From positions 4,404,501 to 4,468,500 of the forward strand of contig OY992840.1 in NCBI GenBank assembly GCA_963921425.1: DNA of 64,000 nt, given 5' to 3'. This document shows, one piece after another, positions 14,781 through 26,123 of the stretch. Under the pieces are notes generated by a model. The model was not told the origin of the DNA and searched no databases. It saw nothing but the letters and a program-made list of their open reading frames with translations. The translations under genes were made by a program, and so were the position numbers. The first letter of the stretch is position 1, and every line of letters starts with the position of its first letter. Source of the DNA: Dryas octopetala (Eukaryota; Streptophyta; Magnoliopsida; Rosales; Rosaceae).

Positions 14781-17439
14781 TCAGAATTTACAGCAGAGAA
14801 AACGTATCCCCCAATGTTGTCGGTGCCTTCGAAATTGTGTCTGGTCAGCTTTCACCATTCGTACCGGGCTGCCACTCCATTCCGAGGATAACCTGCTCAT
14901 GTCAATGCTAAAACTATGATCCACCTATTACAATATTAACTGAAAAAATAAGGATACAAATAGCAGTAGAAGGGTAGAGTAAGGTGAGAATTACATGGGA
15001 AAAGCAAAAGACTGAGAGCTAGTTGTGCTGCTGTTTGACCGGAGAGAGAAGCTACGAAAACTTGGTATTGCTCCTAAGTATGCGAAAGGGCCTGAATGAG
15101 GTAATTCTGATGCAGAGGAACTGGATTCTCCGCGGCAATGTTGGCTTGTTTGACTTGATCCTGTAAGGCTGTTTGACATACCATCTTCAGGTGAATCAGG
15201 TCTGCAACTTTGTGGAACTTCCTCTCTTCCGTTAACTGTCTCAAAGTGAAGAGCAATGCTTGCATTCTTCAGGTCACTTTTGACAGAGGCCTTGCTTGTG
15301 CGGCTGTTGTCATCAGTTGCCATTGAGTTTGCCAAGACTACCTTATTTGGATCCTACAGAATTTGAAAATAAAAAAACCAAAACCAAACACTTTTATACA
15401 AGTATGCCTAAGATATCTCCAGTGTGTACTCATTCATACAATTCAACTTAGGCAGCAGAAATTGAGCATTGACTGTACTGGGAGTTCACAAATCTAGAGA
15501 ATGACACAAATGTGATGGTGAGGCACACACCAAAACCAACCTTTGGTTCTCCATTGCCATCCAAGAAAAGGAAAGTGGGTATATTTATAATCTCCTAAGC
15601 TAATTCTTCAAGCGAGAGCAAACATTGAATACTATATTTGACTTTTATAATTTCACATCAGCAAGACAGCAACCAACGTTGCTCATTAAATTCTAGATCA
15701 GAATGGCAAGCAATGGAGATATTTGATACTAAATGTGGATCAAAAAGCATTTCAACATCCTGAACTCTTGAAACTGATATCAATTAAAAAAAACTTCCAA
15801 AAATATAAAAAGAATCTTTAATGGTCTCTAAAATTGTGAAATTACAATCCAACTGGATGGTAGGATTTGCCATCTGATAATGACTCTCAATGATAATTAT
15901 ATGCTTAACTATCCTTGGTGGCATCATCTCCTCCAATTATTTAAGACAGAGCCGACAAGCATTTCCTGAAAAACTACCATCCCTACTTTGTAAGCATTTG
16001 CATCTTGAGAGAGACAACAAAAATGATTTATGCTACTCATTAGAAGGTAAACTGCTTTAGGAGACAATTTTTTGAAGATGCAACAAATAAGATTTCTATG
16101 TTCAAGGGGATTTATCTGAGCAAAGAAACACTTAGTGTCTTACCTGTCTAACCAGAAGCAGTGTTTCAGATATGGTCTTCTTGGTTGAATGATCAACTAA
16201 AATACCATTTCTTGCTCTAACATATTTTTCACCTTCAACTGTCGAGTAAGAGGAACCGCACTGCTTGCTTACATCCTTCTTGCAATCATGCTCAGTAATA
16301 GGTTTCGACTCACTTGAATTAGATGACACCGAGTCTGGAGTTTCTGCAGCTGATTCACTGTTGCTCTCCACATCAGAGTTAAGCATGCAAGAGATACTAT
16401 CATGGTCCAACTCACAGTTTTCTACCAAACACTTATTCTGAGATGACGCTTCCCAGTCAATGCAAATGTCCTTAACAAACTGGTAATTGCTCTCTTGAAG
16501 GAAAACAACCAACTCTGGTAAGTCATAGTCCATAGCAGCCTTCCTAGTAGCATGGTTCTTTCTATCACTCCCCTCTGAGTCACTGCAAGTATATTGTGCT
16601 GCTATATGGCCCTTTCCATCCACAGAATCCTGCCAACCCTTGGAGCCACTTTCTCTTGAGGTGTTCCTTAAAACATTTACATTCCAGCTCTCATCTGGAT
16701 GTGGATTTGGAACCACCTCACTATCTTGACCTCTCAGATTGGAAATGAATAGATTATTCTCTCTCAAACTGGTCTTTTTTTCTCCCTTCAATCCTTTCAT
16801 GGCTTCAGAGTTTTTGAACTTGAAAGACTTGTAAACAGGCTTGAAGGCCACAGTTGGATGGCCATCCATGGATTCCCTGTTAGCCAGGTAATCAATACCT
16901 AAGAAAAGATAAAACTTCTTTGGCTAATCGTAATGAAAAACAATGAGACTGGTCTAACTTTAATGCAATTAATAGCTTCAAGCCTTTCTGTAATATAAAT
17001 AAATTGAACAATATGTTTTGCCATTTCAATGAGACTATGAGTGTTACACTTTTGCTTGCACACACATTCTTTGGTGCTGATTATGAGAGGTTTGGTATTA
17101 ATCAGTGCTTTGATGAGTGTTACAATATGATGTTTCAATGTCATACACTATATCTTGCTCAGTGGTGCCCAGATATATGATTAACCACAAAACTGTACTT
17201 TTATCTTTGTATTTAACCCCGATTTTCATTCTCGTGCATATAGATTAAAACTACAGACAGAAACTAAGAAGTGCAATTTGGAAAAGCATTTAGTATTGCA
17301 GCTATTGCTACTTACCTGCAAGCTGCATAACCTTATGGAGGGTCTGCTCCAATTGAAAAATAAGATAGGTCCTCCATTTCAGCAGAGTAGTAATTTCCCT
17401 TCCTCTAGGTTCTATGTTCTTGCCAAATAATCCAGAGAT
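14781..17439 (-). CDS. BASL-like ('gar2-related') plant protein, 5' end unresolved
   Basis: Four exons are readable: 17439-17316, 16898-16144, 15353-14995 and 14892-14781, giving at least 445 residues. The first exon reads ...EPRGREITTLLKWRTYLIFQ and ends in phase 1. It has no in-frame ATG before a TGA at 17445-17443, so an upstream exon with the start is missing from my model. The middle is acidic and Ser-rich, with a PELVVFLQESNYQFVKDICI segment. The C-terminus has RSFSLRSNSSTTS, then SFAFP, with a phase-2 intron in the next codon, then EWSGSPVRM and ...FLCCKF. The layout matches plant proteins annotated '18S pre-ribosomal assembly protein gar2-related'. The ends also match BASL, whose gene lies 6 kb away. 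SFAFP is an FxFP-type MAP-kinase docking motif, so a scaffold role is possible. The 'gar2' label is historical and not evidence of a ribosomal role. Confidence 0.75.
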
Positions 17440-19688
17440 TAATCAACCTCAGGTGACCTACATTAACAAAAGCATACTTTAATTTACCCCCAAGGAAAAA
17501 AACAAAAGCATACTTAAACAAAACCTCACACCAAGCATGACTGGTGAAAGCAAAATTAATTTTTTTTTGGTGGGTAAGACTAGAGAAATTTATGTCTTAC
17601 ATGAAGAATTATTCTTAGGACATAAACTTGGAATTTTTTTTTTTTCTTTTTAACAGAACTTCTGGCTTACAAGGTCAGAACATGTTCGACTTCCTCCCGT
17701 CTTTGACAAGCAAGCTGGGAACAACCCTGCAACGCGTGAATGCTTATAACAGATGGAATTAAGAAAGTGAGCTAAAAGGCTCAGTTGCAGATTTCATTGA
17801 ACAGTATATTTAAGCATTAGAAGGGTTGACTACAGTGGCCTATGATCAAATAAATTTAAGCATCACTGTATAAGAGATGAAACTTGAAAGGCACCCAGCA
17901 CAGCTGAATTAGGACAGTTTCTACCACAAACAAATGCAGAAAGTATTGAACTTGTAAACTTGTGTGACAACCACAGGTTCACAACCATTAATACCCACAT
18001 AAGCATGACTACCTGGCACATGGGGGAAAATAGCTAACACCTATGTGTCACATACGTACAGACAGTTGGGTTGTAATTATTGTTTAGGTAAACATGTATA
18101 TCACATACCATAAATAAAGAAAAAAAGACAAAAACAAAAGTATACCACATTGCCATGAAAAGTGAGGAAATAAAGAACTAGAACCCAGATTCTCATCTAC
18201 TGGGAACTCATAATTGATCCAACATTTATGAGCTGATCTGTACCATGACTTCTCTGCATCCTAAGCTTACAAACTAAGTTTTCAGACACTAATTAGATGC
18301 AGATTTTTGATTAAAAAGGGGAACAGGTTTACATTTCCAGAGGGTTTCCAAAATCTTTCATCTGGCACCTTTTGCCTTTTAATTACACTTTTCTTGTGGT
18401 TATTAAAGAATTATTTTTCAGAAAAGCCTACTAAGTACTGAAAATAAGTAATTGAGTTTAGCTGGATTAAGAACCAAAATCTTTTAAATCCAACAGGAGT
18501 AAAAACCAGAAGACTTAAAACAAAGTAACAATGCCCACTTCAAATTTTCAATAAAAAAGTTCTAGAAATTCTAAATTAACAGATGCTGGTGACTCAGATT
18601 TCACCAACTTCTCAACCTGAATAACTATTCAACAAAGGAATCATTTACAGGTAATAAATAGATAAGAACTACCTCTGTATCAGTCCAGAAGAACCCCAAG
18701 CAAGTTCTTGAGTATCCCCTGCATATACATACACACAGCAGTATAGTGCAGTACAGCACAAAAATGAAACTATTTATATATCCTGAAGGACAAGCATGAA
18801 GATATATAGAGGTACAAGTACTCAAAGTCCATGAGATTCAGATTGTAGAGTGTCACATATAAAGCATTTAGAGGAAGCTAACTGTTCCAAATAATAAAAG
18901 GACAGTTTAATGCATTAAATACCCATGAAACAGGTTCTGATGCTTTAGTAACTGAACTGTCACTTTGCCAAGACAAATCTTCTAGCAAATGGGCCTTATG
19001 TCTCCTTAGCATCTCCCTTTTACCTTTTTTTTTTTTTTTTTTTGGAACAGTGCACCTGTCCCTATGTTTCAACAATTTCAACATTTATTTGAGGTTTGAT
19101 TATCTTACTTAACCCCATAACCCAAAAAATGACAATTTATGACTGTCATTTACTCCTCATTTTCCCTGGTTTCAAGGAAACCAAACAGATGGTTATGGGT
19201 TATCTTAAAAATAAAAGAATGGGATAAATTAAATAAAAAAATATAACATTGAGTTTTCCGATTATATATAGCAATCTTGTGCAGATGACTTTGCCAGCTG
19301 GAAACCTAACAGCAAAATACTATTGGAAAATTTTTCAGGTTAACCCAAGAGGTGAGGGTGAATGAGATAAATATTATGATTAGCTTAAATTCAGAATTCG
19401 ATTCTTATCCATATAATGAAAAATATATTGGACCCAATTACGAAAAGATTCAAGGAATCCCTTATGAATCTTATTTTGCATTTTTAGACATGAAGAATGA
19501 ATGGCCAAAAAAGACATGAAGAATGCATTTTTTTTTTTTTTGGTTCTATTTTAAAATTTGAAAAGATAAAACATAATTAATGAAAAATAAAGCAATTAGG
19601 GCATTTTGGTAACTAAACGTTTGTTGAGAAATCGATGTCCGGAAATGAGACTATTTTTGAAAACATAGTCCGCGATGCTGCCTCGCTC

Positions 19689-19690
<2 letters not shown>
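17440..19690. other. Probable 5' leader/introns of the BASL-like gene and intergenic DNA
   Basis: The missing first exon(s) of the BASL-like gene (-) should lie here. I could not fix them. A possible non-coding exon lies around 17680-17735 on the minus strand, between a TTGCAG-type acceptor and a GTAAGC-type donor. The rest is AT-rich, and no other gene is supported. Confidence 0.4.

Positions 19691-19722
<32 letters not shown>
19691..19722. repeat. (CT)n tract in the MPB2C 5' leader
   Basis: Sixteen CT units about 75 bases before the MPB2C start codon. CT-rich leaders of this kind are frequent in plant promoters and bind BPC/GAGA-type factors. Confidence 0.85.
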
Positions 19723-19724
<2 letters not shown>

Positions 19725-19797
19725 AGTATCAGTCTCTGTGATTTCAATTTTCTGAATTTGATTTTGAAAATAAAATAAAAAATTTGAGAAGAAGAGG

Positions 19798-22046
19798 ATG
19801 TATGAACCACAGCATTTCATGGAATTGCAAGACAATTCAACCAATTTCGGGGATTCAAAATCCTGGCTTTCAGGGGAAACCAACTCGTCCCCGACTCAGT
19901 CCTCACTCGCTCACTCGTCCACCACTACCACCAACAGCAACGTCGATCGCGTCCTCTTCAAAGACCTCGTCGAGATCGTCCCTCTCGTTCAGTCCCTCAT
20001 CGTAAGCTCTCTCTCTCTCTCTCTCTTCAAGTGTAAAGTTTTGAACTTTCTGGGACTTCCTTTTCAATGTGTTTGGTTTCCGAGAAAATGGAAAAATTGG
20101 CTGAATTAAGATGAACGAGTGAATGTAAGAGAAGTGAAGGAAGGGAAGGAAAGGAAAGGAAATTATTACTTGTGTATTTGTTTCTGATTTGGGTTTGGGG
20201 AGAATTTTAGAGGGTAATTTAAAAAAAATTGAAAAATTGATGATTTTCTTCTTCTTCTTCTCACAAATTCATAGCAAACTCTTTTAGGATCGGAAAGCAA
20301 GCAGTTCGTTTACGCGGCGTGGTTCAGTGACCTACACCAAGACACCTTCAAGAGAATCCTTATCCAAAAAAGTAAGAATTTTATTTTTTAAAGTTGTGGT
20401 TTTGAATTTGGTCAGGAGTTATTGCAATTGCTTGTTAATTTCTGTAATGAACAATGCCAATGATTTGTGTTATACATTTACTATGCACACAAGTCATGCG
20501 TGCTAGGAATTTTTGCTTTTGTTGGCTTGCTAAGTTGGAATAATCAACTGGTATTTATGAGACATATTTATGTGCTTTTTTGGGTTATAAAAATGTTATG
20601 TGTTTCCAAAATTATTGAAATCAATTTCGCACGATTCATCAAATAGGTGCCTAACATTCCTCTCCTTTGATCTGCTTTAGGTAACTGAACTAAAAGGGAG
20701 GAATGCAGCTCAGTCCATTCCTACAAGAAAGAAACGGGATCATGGAGACAAGGATCCAGGCAAGAATGATGCTGACAGCTTTTCAAGTTTTTCCTCAAGG
20801 GCTTTGGCAGCAGAGAAAGAGCAAGAGGAGTTGGATGCATTAAGAGTACAGGTGGAGGATCTGCAAAGTAAATTATCAGAGAAAGATGAACTTTTAAAGT
20901 CATTAGAGATCTCAAAGAACCAAATGAGTGCTGTTCAAACACAACTTGATGGACTGAAGCACCAAGCTGCCGAAAAGGACTCTTTAATCCAGGCTGCTCA
21001 GCTACAGCTCTCTGACGCAAAGGTATCAACGCATCACTTGTGTTCTCTGTTCATTATGGATCTGCCAAGTATTTGGAGTCATTAGTATTTAGTGGTGACT
21101 TAAGGTTCCTATATTACAATAGTGGTGCCTTGGACACAATTAGAGACTTCTCTGGATATTTTATTTCATCCTGATACCTAATGACAGTAGTCAACCCAGA
21201 TTTCGGAGTTGTGTCAGGGGATGCTAGAGGGTATTCTACAGCTACCAATGGAATGCTAATGATTATGTTATGGGAATTGTGGTTGTAATGTTCTTGGTGC
21301 AAATTGTCAGGATTGTGTGGAACACTGGATTCTTCTTTTTCTTAGGGGTCTTTTTAGCATTTAGGTCTTATTTATTTATTGCTTTAATATAGATCATGTT
21401 GACAATAGCCCCTTGCTTAAAATGTAACAAAATCACTGAGGTTCTCTCTCTCTCTCTGGCACTCACACACACGACACTTTTGATGAATCATACTGTTACT
21501 GACATCTGTCCTTTTTCACAGATTAAGCTTGCAGACAAGCAAGCTGCTTTGGAAAAGTTACAGTGGGAAGCTATGACATCCAACAAGAAAGTGGAGAAGC
21601 TCCAAGAACAGCTAGACTCCTTGCAAGGAGAGGTTTCATCATTTATGCTCCTCTTCGAAGGCTTGATGAAAAATGATTTCACTGTATGCGATGAAGATTA
21701 TGATGTTTCACCATGTAGGGTGGATCATCTTCCTATTGTAAGCTCATAACCCTGTCCCTCGTTATATGGTTGTTGACAAGCATTTGGTTGTGCATGTATA
21801 TCTGTTTGTTGGCTGCTGCATTCCCTGAAATTGAAACATCCTTTCTGTAATAAACAGGATGATTTGGATGAGACACAGATGCAGAAAATGGAAGTAGCTA
21901 GGCAAGTTTACGTTGCTGCTGTTGCTGCTGCAAAAGAAAAGCAAGATGAAGAATCTATTGCTGCTGCAACCAGCGCAAGGTTACATCTTCAGTCGTTTGT
22001 TTTCAAAACCGAAAGTTCAGGTGGGGAATTCAGAAACCCCTATTGA
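19798..22046 (+). CDS. MPB2C: MPB2C, microtubule-associated movement-protein-binding protein
   Basis: Five exons join in frame: 19798-20001, 20288-20371, 20681-21022, 21522-21737 and 21858-22046, giving 344 residues. The family member in Arabidopsis (AT5G08120, about 326 residues) decorates microtubules. It binds viral movement proteins and the KNOTTED1-type homeodomain proteins, limiting their passage through plasmodesmata. The start MYEPQHFMEL and the Ser/Thr-rich N-terminus fit the family. A long coiled coil follows (about residues 140-250, heptad-like EELDALRVQVEDLQSKL and later EKLQEQLDSL). The C-terminal part has an Ala-rich helix (VARQVYVAAVAAAKEKQ). All junctions are GT-AG. The coding region ends in GGEFRNPY. 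BASL-type genes flank it on both sides. Confidence 0.92.
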
Positions 22047-23002
22047 AGCATTTAGATGTTTGCTCTACTAGGTATTGACTGGCTTCACACTTGGATAGTA
22101 TCCATGAATTGTTGTTTATTGTTTTGTATTTTTATCTTTCCTCTGTTTTGATGGGCTACGTGAAATGTGTTGTTTTCTTTTTTTGGATAAATAGACTATG
22201 TGAGTTGTTGATAATAGTATCTGATTTCTCCCAAGATCAAGCATTTATTTTTATCTTCTGTATATATCTTTTATTTTTCTTGATGTTCAAACGAACGTAA
22301 ATATGGAATTGTGTGTTTCTGAGGTTCCTTTCATTTCAAATTCCAAAAACGGGTTCTATGAAGACAGACAGCAGCAATCTTTGCCTTTCCCCCCTCAGAC
22401 TTGATTGGCAGTTACACCTACAAGGCTACAACCACAATATCCTGGGGTCATGCCATCTCGAATCACCAAAGAAAGTTGGCAGGTTGGTTTAATTTTGTTC
22501 TGAGGCCATCAACTTAATGGACAATCAGAGGACTTAGATTTGTAACCTGCAATGGTACTTCAGCAAACAGTGGTTGGCGCATGTTTTTTTCTTTAATTTA
22601 TAGTTCACTGAATGGCTTAGGAGCTTTCTTTTCTCTTCTAGTTTCTGTTTAAATATGGTGTATGTATTATTCTCCCTCTCTCTTTCTCTGCCTCCTTCCT
22701 TACAGGCATTGAGTTATATAAATATTATTCATCTGATATCTTACCATACTTAATTAGTTAATTATCATCGCTCCAACTTCTAAATCCCAATCCCAACCAA
22801 AAAAAAAAAATATATATATATATATATATCTTGTAAATCCCAATCAATGGTAGCTGACTATGGTTGATATTTGATAACAAGCATTGCTGAAAAGAAAAAT
22901 ATGAAGCATTATGATCTTTTTATTGCTTTGGTCATGTTAAATATCCAATTAATCTGATGGGTGATAAAAATGAGAAATGGAGAGAAAAAAACATTGCAAC
23001 TT
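22047..23002. other. Converging 3' UTRs of MPB2C and BASL
   Basis: About 950 bases between two convergent stop codons. Contains a poly(A) run followed by (TA)n near 22800-22828. No gene is seen. Confidence 0.7.
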
Positions 23003-23691
23003 TCAGAATCTAAAACACTGAAACTGAAAGGCTACACAGCGGGCCTTGTGCTTTCTCATGCCTAGAGCTTCTGATTTTGGCATCTGCACTGGACTCCCCA
23101 TCCACTCCAAACCCAACCTGCATGCATGGTTTCACCAACTTTGTAACAAATACACACACAAGCAATATCAGGATCATCAATCATATATTAGAAAATAAAA
23201 AACAACTTTGTTTCAGACATACACAGGGAATGCAAAAGAGCCTGTGCTTCCGTCCGATTGATTAGAATCGCTTGATTCAACGGACACCATCCAACGATCC
23301 TCAGCCTTTTCACCAGGAGGTGGTTCTGTATCCCAGTAAATATTCTCTTCTTCCTCATCCTTTGGAGAAAATAGAATAAAATTAAAAAACATGATCAGAT
23401 ACAACATTTTCTTGGACTTGTGGGCTAACATCCATATTGTTTCAAAAGAAACCTTACAAAACATAAAAAGGGGCTCTACCTTTTGGTCAAAGGTGATACA
23501 ATGGCCATCATTTGTTGGGTAAATTTCAATATCATACGCTTTTCCAGTCAACCTCTCCTCATTGCTATTCCTTTCAACTGTTTTTGTATCCTCACCACAA
23601 TAATTAAGCTGTTCTTACCAAAGACAACACAAATCAATTTAGCCTTCTTTTTCTTTTTTGGGTTTATCTTAAATTTCCAGCTCAATAAATT

Positions 23692-23725
<34 letters not shown>

Positions 23726-24270
23726 AACAACAACATGCAGGTGGTCATCACTACCTTCCGATTGACAGGCCTGGAGTTTCTTGAGGTGCAATCAATGGTA
23801 GTATTGGGTGCTTCTGGTTTGCCATTTTTGACAACATCAAATGCTCCATCCTCTTTAAAGCAGAATACTATATAGTCTTCTTCATCTGAAAAATGTGGCC
23901 TGCTGCTGCTTCTAGAGTACTCATCAGCACTCCTATTTTCAACTGGGGAGCTAGTACTACTGTCTTTCGGACCATGGCTTAGTCTTCGCGCTCGGTTGCC
24001 ATTACTGCCTCCAGAGTACTCACCCTGCATATCAAAAGCCATGTTTCTTATTGACAATTGGGGTGTTATAGAGCAACATCTATGATCACCTGCTTCATCA
24101 TCTGAAACAGAGAAAAAAAAAATCATGACCCAATTTCAAATAAGCTTATGATTTGAGTATTGTTTTGCTTATAATTAAGTACCTAAAGGAAATCGGGAAG
24201 CCAAGAAACATGAAGCCCAGTCCTTCACACGCCATCTCACTAGCCTTGTCATTGTCCATGGTGTGCACAT
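23003..24270 (-). CDS. BASL: BASL, stomatal-lineage polarity protein
   Basis: Five exons assemble in frame: 24270-24183, 24101-23755, 23608-23480, 23359-23223 and 23117-23003, giving 271 residues (Arabidopsis BASL is about 262). BASL marks one side of the cell cortex before asymmetric divisions that make stomata and scaffolds the YODA-MPK3/6 cascade there. Exon 1 encodes MCTPWTMTRLVRWRVKDWAS, matching the family's WT..LV.WRV.DWASCF start. Exon 2 has the hallmark YIVFCFKEDGAFDVVKNGK and then PVNRK. Exon 4 ends with SFAFP, the FxFP-type MAP-kinase docking motif, and is cut in phase 2 in the next codon. Exon 5 supplies LGLEWMGSPVQMPKSE and a final QCFRF. Reading straight through the donor GTATGT at 23222-23217 gives a false stop three residues later. 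The GA microsatellite just upstream lies in the leader or promoter. Confidence 0.92.
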
Positions 24271-24307
24271 TTTATTTGAACCTTCTCGATCATCAGTCCC
24301 CTATAAC

Positions 24308-24311
<4 letters not shown>

Positions 24312-24368
<57 letters not shown>
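24312..24368. repeat. (GA)n microsatellite in the BASL 5' leader/promoter
   Basis: About 28 GA units (CT in the sense of BASL), 42 bases before the BASL ATG. Confidence 0.9.
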
Positions 24369-24373
<5 letters not shown>

Positions 24374-24640
24374 GAGGACAATTGAAGGCAAATGAGCATT
24401 TGAATTTGAAAAAAAGGACTGCATGTGGAGCAAGGGAGTTACAGTGTTAAACCCATAATGAGTAATTAGTCAGTTATGTTTCTAAACAAGGTAAATAAAA
24501 AAGGAGAGAAAATTATGGAAATTATAGTTGCCAACCATCCTCTAATTATTGCCATTACAAAAATGAAAAACATATGCATTAATATTTAATACAATGCTGT
24601 AACATCAAGTTAATGGTGCATACTTATATATACATACATA

Positions 24641-24750
24641 CAGTCATTTTCTAGAGAGGATGTCTGCATCTTTCAAAATTTGCGGATGCCAACACAGTGC
24701 CAACATGGGGTAGACAGTGTGTTGACACAAAATTCCAGAACTTGCTGCAG
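24641..24750. mobile_element. Half copy of a fold-back element
   Basis: Reads CAGTCATTTTCTAGAGAGGA and continues through ACACAGTGCC..CATGGGGTAGACAGTGTG to CTTGCTGCAG. It is a diverged direct repeat of the left arm of the element at 25138-25372, and its right arm is missing. Confidence 0.7.
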
Positions 24751-24765
24751 CTATATATATATAGA

Positions 24766-25122
24766 AATGATCACTCGCTCACCATAGAGCGGAGAATTCC
24801 TTGCTCACCACAGAGTGGGGAATTCAATGATTGGGACCGTCCATTTTTTAGGTCAATCCTTAAAGGTTGTTCATGTAAAAAATCAGCCAAATCGATAATT
24901 GTTTGGTCCTTCAAACTTTGCAGATAAATATAATTCATCAGATAATGTTGAAGTGATGTTGACAATAATACACTGACTAAACAGTTTCCAATTTGGCTGA
25001 TTTTTTGCAAGGGTGATCTTTAAATGATGCCCTAAAATATGGACGGTTTTAATCATTTAAATTCGTTGCTGGTGGTTAGGTGAGCGGGGAATTCTCCGCT
25101 CTATGGTGAGCGAGTGATCATT
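24766..25122. mobile_element. 357-bp fold-back element (MITE) with about 35-bp TIRs
   Basis: The left end AATGATCACTCGCTCACCAT is repeated inverted at the right end (25088-25122), and complementarity continues through GAGCGGAGAATTCC. Inside, ACCGTCCATTTTTTAGG and AAAAATCAGCCAAATCG on the left pair with CGATTTGGCTGATTTTTTGC-like and GGACGG sequence on the right. It lies between (TA)n tracts. The same core is found in the element at 53027-53440. Confidence 0.8.
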
Positions 25123-25137
25123 ACTGTATATATATAT

Positions 25138-25372
25138 ACAGTCATTTTCTACAGAGGATGTCCGCATTTTTTAAAATTTGCGGATGTCCACACAGTGCCG
25201 ACATAGGGTAGACAGTGTGTTGACACAAAATTTCAGAACTTGCTGCATCACATCAAAACTTGCTGTAGCACATCATCTGTGTCGACATACTGTCTACCTC
25301 ATGTCGGCACTGTGTTGGCATCTGCAAATTTTGAAAAAATGCAGACATCCTCTCTAAAGAAAAATTATGTCT
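25138..25372. mobile_element. 235-bp fold-back element (MITE)
   Basis: Near-palindromic. The left arm CAGTCATTTTCTACAGAGGA..GTGCCGACATAGGGTAGACA pairs with TGTCTACCTCATGTCGGCAC..TCCTCTCTAAAG on the right, with a loop near CATCACATCAAAACTTGC. It is flanked by (TA)n tracts. No coding capacity. Confidence 0.8.
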
Positions 25373-26123
25373 ATATATATGTATATTAAATAACCAAGGG
25401 TACGAATAGTGAATATTAAAAGTGTGAATTATAAATATCAAAGATACAAATGTTGAATGCCAATGGTACTAATAGTCAATACCAAAAATAGGTGAATAGC
25501 ATAGATATCTTAACTATTATAAAGTTAGAAGAAAGGTTTGGTGTTATAGGTTTTATAAAAAATGGAATTGTTCAATATACCCTTCATTCAATCAAACAAT
25601 CACATAAAAATAATCTAATAAATAATAATTGTAAAATAAAATTTAAAAAATAAAAAAAGATACACCACCTTAAAATGTGGAGAAAGTGATAAAAAGTTAT
25701 AAAACACTGAAAACAAAATAAATAAAAAATAAGTAAAAATGCCAATTAACACGTGCGTGACGTGTGTCAAGATGCTAGTATATAATGAAGAGAAATAATT
25801 AAATTTGATGTTCAATGAACAATAGTTTCTGATCATATTAAATAAAATATTATGTAAACTAACTGATAATTGATACTCTATAATCGATATAACAAATTCA
25901 CAAGTACTGTTAGCCAATGTGGTTGCTAAAGCTGTTTTTTTTTTGGCCATGGTGGTTGCTAAAGCTTAAAGCATATTAATTTTGTAAGAAGAGAACGACA
26001 TGTCGTTTTTGGTTGAGTGCCTGTGAGACGACACGGGCCGTCGTCATTAAATCCCCCGCCAAACACAAACTGTCAAACTGAGAAGCAGAAACCCTTGGAG
26101 TCAGAATTTGGAGCAATTTTGAA
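25373..26123. other. Intergenic DNA and HRQ1 promoter
   Basis: Short TACAAATGTTGAATGCCAA-like, irregular AT-rich repeats near 25390-25500, then plain AT-rich DNA. The last 150 bases should hold the HRQ1 promoter and leader. No gene is seen. Confidence 0.55.

Noticed and set aside
23548-24126. An intronless 192-residue protein beginning MIFFFSVSDDEAG
   Set aside because: Its first codons lie in the intron before a CAG acceptor, and its end (VVMTTCMLL and a poly-Phe run) is intron sequence with a poly(A) tract. The coding part is BASL exon 2.
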